A stretch of 64,000 nt of DNA from Belliella kenyensis. GTDB taxonomy: Bacteria > Bacteroidota > Bacteroidia > Cytophagales > Cyclobacteriaceae. Within the stretch, counting starts at the first letter, position 1. The number at the start of each line of letters is the position of its first letter. This document shows positions 35,342-44,243 of the stretch, piece after piece. The notes beneath the pieces were generated by a model. That model saw nothing but the letters and a program-made list of their open reading frames with translations, ran no database searches and was not told the origin of the DNA. The stretch covers positions 124,001-188,000 of the forward strand of contig NZ_JAKZGR010000001.1 of assembly GCF_022549675.1 (NCBI RefSeq), given 5' to 3'. Made by a program: the position numbers and the translations under genes.

Positions 35342-35542
35342 ATGAAAGATGAAAATAGAAAAATCGAAGGCGATTGGAATGAAATCAAAGGTAGACTTAA
35401 GGAAAAATATAGCACCTTAACAGATGATGATTTGAAATATGAGATAGGTAAGGAAGAAGAGCTCTTCGGAAGAATTGAAAAGAGGATTGGTAGATCAAGA
35501 GATGAGTTTCATGGCCTAATTTTCAGGACAGGGCATATGTAA
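35342..35542 (+). CDS. CsbD family stress protein
   Basis: A 66-residue protein with the CsbD pattern: KIEGDWNEIKGRLKEKYSTLTDDDLKYEIGKEEELFGRIEKRIG (split), two helices rich in charge. In other bacteria CsbD-like genes respond to general or envelope stress; the molecular role is unknown. It lies 86 bases after the topoisomerase gene on the same strand. The C-terminal tail (FHGLIFRTGHM) is not part of the usual domain. Confidence 0.88.
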   Translation: MKDENRKIEGDWNEIKGRLKEKYSTLTDDDLKYEIGKEEELFGRIEKRIGRSRDEFHGLIFRTGHM

Positions 35543-35698
35543 GTTTGATCAAACTAAGTCTTTGATACGGAAGAAAGGAAGATGCCATATTATCAATTTC
35601 TTGAGATATAGCATCTTTTTTCATTGCTTCATGCGAAAATGAAGAAATCATGGCTAAGAAATCAGCAGATAGCATAAAGAATAGAGATCATTATACTT

Positions 35699-36310
35699 TC
35701 AATGCTTATGTGGATATTTTTCTAACCTTACTTCTGAATTATGGAAGCACTGACGCAAAAGTTCCGAAACACTTAATTCATCCACATTCAATTCTGGTAA
35801 TTTCTCCTTTAACCCAGCTCTTAATTCTCTTTTTCGATCTTGAAACCATTGGATTTCAGGGTCGGTTTCCAAATAATCCAAAAACAAACTTGGAAACCTA
35901 AAACCCATAGACTCTCCTAATCTCTTGATCTCTTCTTCATTCATCCATATGTAAAACCCAACAGTTTCCCAAGTATAGATAATTTGATAGGTAGCTATCC
36001 GAGCTGCATCCCAATCTTGAAAATGGTCAAAAAACAAGACATGAATAGAATCAGTATAATTCATGTTTCTTCGTTTTCCAAGATTCATTGCTTTTACTTT
36101 TTTTTGAAATTCCTTTGAAGATATTGGTTTGATATTAAAGTCAGCGTCAAAGTATTCATAATCTAATACCGTAAAATTAATTTTAGAAAGTGAATCAATT
36201 TTATGACGAGTTTCTTGATTATCTTTAACGAATACAGCTTCTGGTATTTTTTCGCTATTACATCCAAAATTAAATAATCCAAAAATGAATATTATGCATA
36301 AAATTTTCAT
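35699..36310 (-). CDS. unknown lipoprotein
   Basis: A 203-residue lipoprotein (lipobox FNFGC) that I cannot assign. The middle (HVLFFDHFQDWDAARIATYQ, WETVGFYIWMNEEEIKRLG) and a C-terminal charged helix (WFQDRKRELRAGLKEKLPEL) suggest an alpha/beta envelope protein. It is one of three small minus-strand lipoprotein genes, two of them damaged, at the left edge of the restriction-modification island. Confidence 0.7.
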   Translation of the reverse strand: MKILCIIFIFGLFNFGCNSEKIPEAVFVKDNQETRHKIDSLSKINFTVLDYEYFDADFNIKPISSKEFQKKVKAMNLGKRRNMNYTDSIHVLFFDHFQDWDAARIATYQIIYTWETVGFYIWMNEEEIKRLGESMGFRFPSLFLDYLETDPEIQWFQDRKRELRAGLKEKLPELNVDELSVSELLRQCFHNSEVRLEKYPHKH

Positions 36311-36319
36311 AGTATAAAT

Positions 36320-36508
36320 TTAAAAAAGATGTCCTTCCATATGAGTAAACAACCACACGTCAGTCATGGAATAAGCAACACATGGCAAAATAAATCCCTC
36401 CTTTAATTGATAATTATCTAAAAAACTTTGATCATATTGTGTTACCAAGCCCATTTGAATTTTCATTGCACATGCCCCACTTGCTCCTACTCCTTCACAT
36501 ACGGGACA
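36320..36508 (-). pseudogene. relic of a plant-type [2Fe-2S] ferredoxin domain
   Basis: Downstream of and overlapping the end of the lipoprotein gene at 36487, a different frame encodes CEGVGASGACAMKIQMG, TQYDQSFLDNYQLKEGFI and LPCVAYSMTDV. This follows plant/cyanobacterial-type ferredoxins closely (their DQSFLDD, G(F/Y)xLxCVAYPTSD). Two of the four cluster Cys are kept; the first is displaced and the second is Ser. There is no start codon in this frame and a TGA precedes it. Dropping back one base at TAT in the lipoprotein gene would join it as VPY-CEGVG, so a single-base deletion may have separated the two. Confidence 0.6.
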
Positions 36509-36837
36509 TCATCCATAGCCTTTGAAGAAACGCCCATATCTTCTTTTTGCTCGAGACCATTTAATCTATTCTTATAAACCTCCTTTAATTTGGGATTCAA
36601 AATTAATTCTTCTTTTACCTTTTTTAATTCTTCAAGATATGCTTGGGAAGATCCATGAAACGCCAAATCTATGACAGTTTGTCTTTCCTCTTTAGAAAAA
36701 GAATATTCTCCATCAAGGATATCATTTTCCAACTCTATGATCAATTCTTCGATGGATTTATCAATCTGATCGTTCTGCAAACCTGAATTACAGCCAAATA
36801 AAACGGCAATGATTACAATTAAATAGTACTTATTCAT
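36487..36837 (-). CDS. unknown small lipoprotein, possibly C-terminally truncated
   Basis: A 116-residue lipoprotein (lipobox AVLFGC) with mostly helical, acidic sequence (DQIDKSIEELIIELENDIL; SQAYLEELKKVKEELI). No family is recognised. Its last residues, DDVPYVKE, are followed at once, in the -1 frame, by ferredoxin-like sequence continuing to 36320. It may be a shortened remnant of a fusion, or a complete gene that happens to abut a relic. Confidence 0.55.
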   Translation of the reverse strand: MNKYYLIVIIAVLFGCNSGLQNDQIDKSIEELIIELENDILDGEYSFSKEERQTVIDLAFHGSSQAYLEELKKVKEELILNPKLKEVYKNRLNGLEQKEDMGVSSKAMDDVPYVKE

Positions 36838-36935
36838 AACAAAATTTTTAGATAAAATAAATGTTTAACAATTAATAATATTTCAAAGAAAGCAAAAAAA
36901 TTGAGAATAAAAATAGTATTAATAGTTTTTAAAGC

Positions 36936-37430
36936 TTATTCTTCAATTTTGATAGCTAAACCAATAACTTGAATTCCTGGAACATTTGATTTTCCATCGA
37001 CACTACTTTTGGTTATATTTCTTATTTCTAGCTTGATAATCCCATTAGCATCAGTCCCCTTTGCTTGGTAAATAATCTCTTCAAATAAATCGTTGATTTC
37101 ACATGTTTTATAATTGAAATCGCTTATTTTTTCAAAAGTAGTATAGTTACCTCCATAAAGATTATCATAATCTGCATTTTGAGATCTACCTTTTCTAGAT
37201 TTGACTTCTGACTTTGGAATATATCCTTGGTGACAGTCAACTATAATTATTGAAACTGAATTCTAACTTTTTGAAATATCGCCTGTCGTAACAAAGATAC
37301 CTTCTTTTTCAAACATGCTTAAATCTATAACTGATGCATCAAATGAATATTTATTTAATACAGCACAACTATTGAAAAGTAGGAACAAAGAAAATAAAAC
37401 GAGATTTTTGAGATGTAATTTTGCCCGCAT
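36936..37430 (-). pseudogene. lipoprotein gene interrupted by one in-frame TAG
   Basis: From an ATG at 37430 a 165-codon frame runs to a TAA at 36936-36938. It begins MRAKLHLKNLVLFSLFLL with lipobox LFNSC, continues VIDLSMFEKEGIFVTTGDIS and then meets a TAG after KS at about codon 57. The frame resumes directly (NSVSIIIVDCHQGYIPKSEV; FEEIIYQAKGTDANGIIKLE; PGIQVIGLAIKIEE). No other stop interrupts it, so the damage is recent or the stop is a point error (CAG to TAG would restore Gln). The C-terminal half weakly recalls YbjQ-like small proteins; low certainty. Confidence 0.65.
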
Positions 37431-37681
37431 AGCTAGAATGTTAAATGAACTTTAAACCTAGTAATAATATAGTTTTAAAAAAATACCCTAAAGTGGGTAT
37501 TTTTTCAAAAGCATATAATGATGATATTGACTAATTAAATCTTACAAAAAAAGCCTAATTTAGTTGAAACCTAATCCATTTTCTTCTTTTTCAAAACAAG
37601 TTTATTTTATATCATATATAGTGATTTTAGTTTAAGATCCTTATTTTAGCAGAAGCTAAAAACCACATTTAATAGTAATAC

Positions 37682-40600
37682 ATGCCCCAATCCAATTTTT
37701 CTTTTCTAGAATCTGAATTTCCAATCCTTTTTAATATCGGGCAGTCTGCCGAGTTTAATTTGTATCAGGACCCAGTAACTAGCCTATGGAAACTGCGACA
37801 GTTTGGGGAAAGGGTCAGTGAATTACTTTTTGAATTGCATCATCTGGACTTCCCTTATGATAATTCTTTCCATAATAGATTGAAAAACTTAGAGTACGAA
37901 AATATACTACCTCCTCAAGTTAAGGACTTGTTACATACTATTAAAAACAAAGGGAATCTGGCTGTTCATGGTAATAAAGGCTCTTTGGAGGATGCTAAAG
38001 GTATACTGTTTTCGACATATAAAATTGCCAAGTGGTTTTATCAGACCTACTCGGAAGAAAATGATGACTTGAGTATAGTTAAATTCCATCTTCCTGAAAT
38101 CAAAGATACACGCCACGCGCTTCATATTTTAGAACAGGAGTATTCGGAGCTGCAAGTTAAATTTGAGGAACTGCTCAAAGAAAGAAGCACCATTCAACTT
38201 CCAGAAGAAAAACAACAAGAAATCCAAACTCGCTCTCAGAAAGCTGCTCGAAAGATAGAAATGTCAGAAGCAGAAACCCGTCTTTTGATAGACGAGCAGT
38301 TACGAGCTGCAGGATGGGAAGTTGATACACAAGTAATCAATTTCAAGAAGAATAAGACACAACCTCAAAGAGGTAAAAATCTAGCAATTGCCGAGTGGCC
38401 ATGTGGTAGTAAATGGGCAGATTATGCACTTTTCATAGGGACACAACTATATGGAATCGTGGAAGCAAAAAAATATGCTTCGGATATTTCGACAGATTTA
38501 AACCAATCCAGAATTTATGCAGAGCTGGTAGAAACCAAGTTTGAAGCTAGCTTATTGGGAGATTGGCAGGGTCATAAGGTACCATTTCTTTTTTCTACAA
38601 ATGGAAGGGCTTACTTGGAGCAAATTAAAACCAAGAGTGGAGTTTGGTTTCTCGATATAAGACAAAAACACAAAAGATCCAAAGCGCTAAAAGGCTGGTA
38701 CAGTCCAGAAGGTTTGGTGAAGCTATTGGAAAAAGACCTACAGGCTTCAGAAGATAAACTAAAAACGGAGACTGTAGATTTTCTAGAAAGTCAGACTGGG
38801 CTTGGTTTGAGAAAGTATCAAATTCAAGCAATTAAAGAATTAGAGAAGGTCTTGCTTGAAGATCCTTTTAGATCAAGGGCTTTGATAACGATGGCTACTG
38901 GAACGGGGAAGACTCGAACTATTATCGGTCTTTGCTACCGATTGATTCAGTCTAACCGCTTCAAAAGAATTCTATTTTTGGTAGATAGAACTTTATTGGC
39001 CATCCAAGCTATTAATTCCTTTAAAGACAATAAAATCATCGGACTTAATACTTTTTCCGAAATATATGGAATAAAAGAACTTCAGGATAAAGTGCCTGAG
39101 TTGGATACAAGGCTTCATTTTGCTACGGTACAAGGAATGGTCAAGCGCCTTTTTTATAGTGAAGATCAAGATAGTCCTCCGGTGGATCAATATGATTGTA
39201 TCATCATCGATGAAGCACACAGAGGATACTTGATGGATCGTGAGATGGATGAAGATGAGCTCAATTTCAAAGATCAGCGGGATTATGTGAGCAAGTACCG
39301 AATGGTACTTGATTATTTTGATGCATTTGCTATTGGTCTTACAGCGACCCCTGCCTTGCATACAACTGAAATTTTCGGCCCGGCCATATATACTTATTCT
39401 TACAGGGAAGCTGTGATTGACGGATTCTTGATAGACCATGATCCTCCTTACATCATTAAAACCCAACTAGGGGAAGAGGGTATTACTTGGGAGAAAGGCG
39501 CTCAACCAAAGGCTTTGGACAGGGAAAGTAATACGATAATCGAATTGGAAAAACTCGATGATGAGCTAAAAATTGAAATTGCTGGATTCAATAGAAAAGT
39601 TATCACAGAAGGTTTTAACCGAACCGTTATACAGTATTTGGTACAGGAATTAGACCCAGACGGAGATGAGAAAACCTTGGTATTTGCTGTAACCGATGAA
39701 CATGCAGATATGGTTGTGCAATACTTGAAAGAAGAATTTGCGGCTATCGGTGTTGAGGTGGCTGACAATGCCATTCAAAAAATCACGGGCAAATCCTACA
39801 ACCCCAAGGAGCAATTGAAGCGCTTCAAAAATGAAAAGTACCCAAATATAGCAGTTACGGTAGATTTGCTAACTACTGGGATCGATGTGCCTGCTATCTG
39901 CAACTTGGTATTTATGCGTCGGATAAAATCTAGAATTCTTTATGAGCAAATGTTAGGAAGAGCAACCCGTCGATGTGATGAAATCGGCAAGGAGGTTTTT
40001 AAAATTTATGATGCAGTAAAGATCTATGAAGCACTAGAAGATTTCACCCAAATGAAACCTGTAGTCGCCAACCCGAAAGTGAGTTTCCAACAGTTGGTGG
40101 AAGAACTGAAGAATATTGACCAAAGCAAAACAGCTAAAAAACATGTGGAGCAATTGATCGCAAAAATTCAACGTAAAAAGAAATACATAGAAGGAGATAA
40201 GGCTGAACAATTTGCTTACAATTCCAAAAGTGCAGGACCAGATGAGTTTTTGGAACATTTGAAAAACCTGGATACAAATGAAGCTGTGAAAAAAATCACA
40301 GCACTATCAGGTCTTTGGGTTTTTCTGGACAAATTAAAACCTGAATCAAATTCAACTTTAGTTTCAGAGCACGATGACAAGTTTCTAGGAATAGAACGAG
40401 GATATGGCAAAGCCAAAAAGCCTGAAGACTATCTGGATAACTTTGCTAGATTTATCCAAGATAATCAAAATAAAATCGAAGGACTCAAAATCGTCTGTAG
40501 TCGCCCTACCGAGCTGGATCGCAAATCATTACGTGAGTTGATGCTTATCTTGGATCAGGAAGGGTATAATGCCAATACCCTAAATGCAGCATGGAAAGCC

Positions 40601-40915
40601 GCCAAAAATGAGGATATTGCAGCTGATATCATTTCCTATATCCGTACACTATCGCTTGGAAGTTCTCTAATCAGTCATGAAGACCGGGTTAAAAAAGCTG
40701 TAGATAGCATTCGACAAATGAAAGAATGGAACAAGATCCAACTTAAATGGATTGACCGCATTGAAAAACAGTTGCTCAAAGAAACGGTGCTTAGAAAAGA
40801 AGATCTAGATCAAGATCCATTTGATGATGCAGGGGGCTTTGAAAGGCTTAACCAGATTTTTGGCGAACAACTAGAAGGAATGATAGCCCAAATTAACAAG
40901 GATTTATATGCCTAA
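37682..40915 (+). CDS. hsdR: type I restriction endonuclease subunit R
   Basis: Motor and nuclease subunit of a type I restriction enzyme (EcoEI-like), 1077 residues. Residues ~1-130 are a DUF4145-like helical domain, then a coiled coil (EQEYSELQVKFEELLKE). The PD-(D/E)XK nuclease core is WADYALFIGTQLYGIVEAKKYA (split; E-x-K near residue 260). Helicase motif I is MATGTGKTRT near 404, motif II DEAH near 510, motif III GLTATPA, and later VDLLTTGIDVPA and MLGRATRRCD (motifs V-VI). The C-terminal domain should contact the methylase. It starts a seven-gene run: hsdM begins nine bases after its stop. Confidence 0.95.
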   Translation: MPQSNFSFLESEFPILFNIGQSAEFNLYQDPVTSLWKLRQFGERVSELLFELHHLDFPYDNSFHNRLKNLEYENILPPQVKDLLHTIKNKGNLAVHGNKGSLEDAKGILFSTYKIAKWFYQTYSEENDDLSIVKFHLPEIKDTRHALHILEQEYSELQVKFEELLKERSTIQLPEEKQQEIQTRSQKAARKIEMSEAETRLLIDEQLRAAGWEVDTQVINFKKNKTQPQRGKNLAIAEWPCGSKWADYALFIGTQLYGIVEAKKYASDISTDLNQSRIYAELVETKFEASLLGDWQGHKVPFLFSTNGRAYLEQIKTKSGVWFLDIRQKHKRSKALKGWYSPEGLVKLLEKDLQASEDKLKTETVDFLESQTGLGLRKYQIQAIKELEKVLLEDPFRSRALITMATGTGKTRTIIGLCYRLIQSNRFKRILFLVDRTLLAIQAINSFKDNKIIGLNTFSEIYGIKELQDKVPELDTRLHFATVQGMVKRLFYSEDQDSPPVDQYDCIIIDEAHRGYLMDREMDEDELNFKDQRDYVSKYRMVLDYFDAFAIGLTATPALHTTEIFGPAIYTYSYREAVIDGFLIDHDPPYIIKTQLGEEGITWEKGAQPKALDRESNTIIELEKLDDELKIEIAGFNRKVITEGFNRTVIQYLVQELDPDGDEKTLVFAVTDEHADMVVQYLKEEFAAIGVEVADNAIQKITGKSYNPKEQLKRFKNEKYPNIAVTVDLLTTGIDVPAICNLVFMRRIKSRILYEQMLGRATRRCDEIGKEVFKIYDAVKIYEALEDFTQMKPVVANPKVSFQQLVEELKNIDQSKTAKKHVEQLIAKIQRKKKYIEGDKAEQFAYNSKSAGPDEFLEHLKNLDTNEAVKKITALSGLWVFLDKLKPESNSTLVSEHDDKFLGIERGYGKAKKPEDYLDNFARFIQDNQNKIEGLKIVCSRPTELDRKSLRELMLILDQEGYNANTLNAAWKAAKNEDIAADIISYIRTLSLGSSLISHEDRVKKAVDSIRQMKEWNKIQLKWIDRIEKQLLKETVLRKEDLDQDPFDDAGGFERLNQIFGEQLEGMIAQINKDLYA

Positions 40916-40924
40916 TCAAAATTT

Positions 40925-42388
40925 ATGAGTGCAGAACAGATAGCAAAGAAACTGTGGGATTTATGTAACGTACTCCGAGATGACGGAGTGACGTATCACC
41001 AATATTTGAATGAGCTGACGTATATCCTCTTTCTAAGATTGTCCGAGGTGAAGAAGTTTGACCAGGATATTCCCGAAAAATACCGCTGGACGAAGCTCAA
41101 AGAAATCAAAGACAACAAAGAACTATTTGACACCTACCGTGACCTGCTGGCCAACTTGGGTACCCTATCCAGCAATGCAGCCATCACGGAAATCTATACC
41201 AATGCTTCCACCACCCTTCGCAAACCTGTCAACCTGCGAACCCTGATCACCAATATCGATCAGATCGATTGGTATGAGGATGAGGAGCAGGATAAGATAG
41301 CCAGTATCTATGAGGAACTGCTGGAAAAGAACGCAGGGGAGAAAAAGAGTGGGGCAGGACAGTACTTTACCCCAAGACCCCTGATCAATTTGATGGTGGA
41401 ATTGCTTGCTCCCAAAATTGGCGAGCGCTGGAATGACCCAGCGGCAGGAACTTTTGGCTTTATGATCGCTGCGGATGAATACCTGAAGCGCAAATATGAC
41501 GATTACTATGCCTTGAGTCAGGCAGAGCGGAATTTCCAGATTCACGAGGCCTTCTCTGGTTGCGAACTTGTACAGGATGCCCATAGACTGGCCCTGATGA
41601 ATGCCAAGCTGCATGGACTGGAAAGCCCTATTTTCATGGGAGACACTTTGACAGAACAAGGAAAGAAATTCAAAAACTACGATGGCGTACTCGCCAATCC
41701 CCCTTTTGGTACCAAGCAGGGAGGAGAGCGGCCAACCCGGGATGACTTTACCATCCAAACCTCCAACAAACAGCTGAATTTCCTGATGCACATCTACCGT
41801 TCCCTGAGAAGGGATACGGGAACGGCAAGGGCTGCTGTGGTGCTTCCCGATAACGTGCTCTTCGAAGACAATGACGGGCAAAAGATCCGTCGTGACCTGA
41901 TGGAAAAGTGTGACCTGCATACCGTGTTGCGCTTGCCAACTGGCATTTTCTATGCGGCGGGAGTGAAGACCAATGTGCTCTTTTTTACCCGAGGTAAAAA
42001 AGAAAGCGGCAATACCCAGCGTGTATGGTTTTACGATATGCGGACCAATGCCCCAAGCTATGGGAAGCGAACCCCCTTTACCCGGGAAGCCTTTGCAGAT
42101 TTTGTAAAAGCCTATACCGGAGGTTTGAGCTTGGAGGAAGTGAAGGTCAGCTATGATGGTACGGTGGATGATGCCAAGCGTCAAGCCATTCAGGACCCAC
42201 GATGGCAGGTTTTTACCCGAGAGCAGATCGCAGCCAAAAACGATTCCCTAGATATCGGACTGATTGAAGATGAAAACATCAGCAAAAATGCCGACCTCGG
42301 TCAGCCCTTGGATATCGCCAAGCAGGCAGCGAATGAATTGGATGCCATTAAAAAAGAGTTGGACCAGATAATTGCTTTGTTAGGATGA
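40925..42388 (+). CDS. hsdM: type I restriction-modification DNA methyltransferase subunit M
   Basis: N6-adenine DNA methyltransferase of 487 residues. The N-terminal helical domain (MSAEQIAKKLWDLCNVLRDDG) is followed by the SAM-binding motif I in NDPAAGTFGFMIAAD near residue 171 and the catalytic NPPFGTKQGG at about 258. Together with HsdS it methylates host DNA and, with HsdR, forms the restriction complex. It overlaps hsdS by four bases (ATGA). Its base composition is clearly richer in G and C than hsdR before it, which suggests a separate history or exchange. Confidence 0.96.
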   Translation: MSAEQIAKKLWDLCNVLRDDGVTYHQYLNELTYILFLRLSEVKKFDQDIPEKYRWTKLKEIKDNKELFDTYRDLLANLGTLSSNAAITEIYTNASTTLRKPVNLRTLITNIDQIDWYEDEEQDKIASIYEELLEKNAGEKKSGAGQYFTPRPLINLMVELLAPKIGERWNDPAAGTFGFMIAADEYLKRKYDDYYALSQAERNFQIHEAFSGCELVQDAHRLALMNAKLHGLESPIFMGDTLTEQGKKFKNYDGVLANPPFGTKQGGERPTRDDFTIQTSNKQLNFLMHIYRSLRRDTGTARAAVVLPDNVLFEDNDGQKIRRDLMEKCDLHTVLRLPTGIFYAAGVKTNVLFFTRGKKESGNTQRVWFYDMRTNAPSYGKRTPFTREAFADFVKAYTGGLSLEEVKVSYDGTVDDAKRQAIQDPRWQVFTREQIAAKNDSLDIGLIEDENISKNADLGQPLDIAKQAANELDAIKKELDQIIALLG

Positions 42389-43671
42389 TGGAGGAGAAAT
42401 TACCGAAAGGCTGGAAAATTAGTAACCTATTTGATATAGCTGTTGTCACAACAGGGAGAAAAGATGCAAATTTTGCAACAGAAGATGGTCAATACTTCTT
42501 TTTTACCTGTGCTATAGAACCTCTAAAATCTCCAAGTTATTCATTTGAAGGTGAAGTGCTTCTTCTACCTGGTAATGGAGCAAATGTCGGTCAAGTTTTA
42601 TACTTTAATGGAAAATTTGAGGCTTACCAAAGAACTTATATAGTTGGAAATATTAAAATCAATCCAAGATTCCTATACTACTACTTCTTAGCTTTTTGGA
42701 AAAAGGTTGGTGTTTCTACCCAGTATGGAAGTGCTACCAATTATATAAAAATCGGGAACTTTAAAGATTTTGAAATCATTAACCCTCCCCTTCCCGAGCA
42801 GCAGCGGATTGTGGCTAAATTGGATGCTTTGTTTGGGCATTTGGATAGCTTACGGGAGAAGTTGGACAGGATACCGGCCTTGCTGAAAAACTTCCGTCAG
42901 CAGGTCCTGACCCAAGCCGTGACGGGGGAGTTGACGAAGGAGTGGAGAAAGGGGAAGGGATTGGGGGAGTGGGAGGAGAAATCAACTAATGATCTTTTTG
43001 AATTTGTAACAAGTGGCTCAAGGGGCTGGGCAGAATACTATAATCCCTCGGGAAATCAACTTTTTGTTCGAATTACTAATATGAATTTCGGTCGTATAGA
43101 TTTGGATCTGAGGCCTGAAAAATGCCAATACTTAGAACTTCCAGAAAGGCAAGAAGGAAAAAGAACTTTAATAAAGCCAAGGGACATATTGATTTCTATT
43201 ACTGCGGATGTAGGCATGATTGCATTGATCGAAGAGGATTTTGGAATAGAGGCATATGTTAACCAACATATTTGCTTGGCTAGGCCTGGAATTGATATCA
43301 ATGAAAAGTTCCTTGCATATTATTTAATGTCAGATGAAGGGTTTGGCCAGTTCCAAAGTAAAAAAAGAGGGGCAACTAAGGCTGGTCTAACCCTTGGAGA
43401 TATTAGAGCATTAAATATCAAACTTCCCACAGCAGAAGAACAAGCAAAGATTGTTGAAGTAATAAATACTTATTTAAATCTCGCCGACAGAATCGAATCG
43501 CAGTATGCTTCCTTAAAAGCCAAGATTGACCAATTACCTCAGGCGGTATTAGCGAAGGCATTTCGTGGGGAGTTGGTAAGTCAAGAGGTGAAGGAGTATG
43601 TGGTGGAGGAGATTGAGGGGTTGATGGCGGCAGAGGAACAGTTAAACTATCGAGTGAAAACAAAAACATAA
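42385..43671 (+). CDS. hsdS: type I restriction-modification specificity subunit S
   Basis: Target-recognition subunit of 428 residues with two variable domains (TRD1 about residues 5-130, TRD2 about 195-345). The central conserved coiled coil is PLPEQQRIVAKLDALFGHLD to RQQVLTQAVTGELTKEWRKG; the C-terminal one is LPTAEEQAKIVEVINTYLNL to LPQAVLAKAFRGELVSQE. The TRD regions are AT-rich and the central linker is GC-rich, the mosaic expected when TRDs are swapped. It recognises a bipartite sequence that cannot be predicted here. The toxin gene follows after 17 bases. Confidence 0.95.
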   Translation: MMEEKLPKGWKISNLFDIAVVTTGRKDANFATEDGQYFFFTCAIEPLKSPSYSFEGEVLLLPGNGANVGQVLYFNGKFEAYQRTYIVGNIKINPRFLYYYFLAFWKKVGVSTQYGSATNYIKIGNFKDFEIINPPLPEQQRIVAKLDALFGHLDSLREKLDRIPALLKNFRQQVLTQAVTGELTKEWRKGKGLGEWEEKSTNDLFEFVTSGSRGWAEYYNPSGNQLFVRITNMNFGRIDLDLRPEKCQYLELPERQEGKRTLIKPRDILISITADVGMIALIEEDFGIEAYVNQHICLARPGIDINEKFLAYYLMSDEGFGQFQSKKRGATKAGLTLGDIRALNIKLPTAEEQAKIVEVINTYLNLADRIESQYASLKAKIDQLPQAVLAKAFRGELVSQEVKEYVVEEIEGLMAAEEQLNYRVKTKT

Positions 43672-43688
43672 ACCTACAGGTTGATAAT

Positions 43689-44243
43689 ATGAAAATTGTT
43701 AGTATCTTTGAGCTTTCTAAAGGAAGCCTCTTCGCCGTCAAGTACGAAGGAGAGGACTTGGATGCGCTTGAAGTACTACAAGAACAGTGGTCAGATGTGG
43801 AGTTCCTTAGGGAATTCTTCAAGAAGTATAAAAAAGATTATGAAAGCTACTATCCCAAGACCAAACTCAGCAAAATTGTACTGCAAACAATTGAAGATGC
43901 AGATGCCTTATTTGAGATGCTTTATGATTTGGCAGAGGATAAGACAGGAAAATCCCTAGCGGATTATTTTAAACCTCTGGACAACAGAGAAAAAGAAAAA
44001 GCATATCCACTACAAGCATTAAAAGCCTATGGCCCCCAAAGCAATTCATTTTTACGCATTTATGCCATCCGGTACGGTTCCTCTTTCGTTATTACTGGAG
44101 GGGCCATCAAACTAACCCACCAAATGGCTGATAGGCCACACACCAAATTGGAGTTACATAAATTGGAATGGGTTAAAAAATACCTCCATGAAGACGGTGA
44201 AACTCCTAAATTTGTTTACCTAGACCTTGACAACGATGAATAA
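43689..44243 (+). CDS. RelE/HigB-like toxin candidate of a TAC module
   Basis: A 184-residue protein. The N-terminal ~90 residues are helical (ALEVLQEQWSDVEFLREFFK). The C-terminal ~90 residues look like a RelE/HigB/Gp49-type ribosome-dependent RNase fold: SLADYFKPLD, FLRIYAIRYGSSFVITGGAI and KLTHQMADRP, then LELHKLEWVKKYLHEDG, like the conserved toxin end. It overlaps the start of an Xre antitoxin gene, and a SecB-like gene comes third, matching toxin-antitoxin-chaperone order. The toxin label rests on this context plus the fold pattern; the catalytic residues are not certain. Confidence 0.65.
   Translation: MKIVSIFELSKGSLFAVKYEGEDLDALEVLQEQWSDVEFLREFFKKYKKDYESYYPKTKLSKIVLQTIEDADALFEMLYDLAEDKTGKSLADYFKPLDNREKEKAYPLQALKAYGPQSNSFLRIYAIRYGSSFVITGGAIKLTHQMADRPHTKLELHKLEWVKKYLHEDGETPKFVYLDLDNDE

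Noticed and set aside
35650-35901. Plus-strand frame beginning MAKKSADSIKNRDHY
   Set aside because: The first residues look protein-like, but most of it is antisense to the lipoprotein gene at 35699-36310, whose signal peptide and lipobox are convincing.
38993-39466. Open frame antisense to hsdR
   Set aside because: It lies opposite the helicase motifs of hsdR and has no recognisable protein pattern.
41165-42184. Long open frame antisense to hsdM (339 codons)
   Set aside because: It is the shadow of the GC-rich hsdM gene, with no family pattern; hsdM has clear SAM and NPPF motifs.
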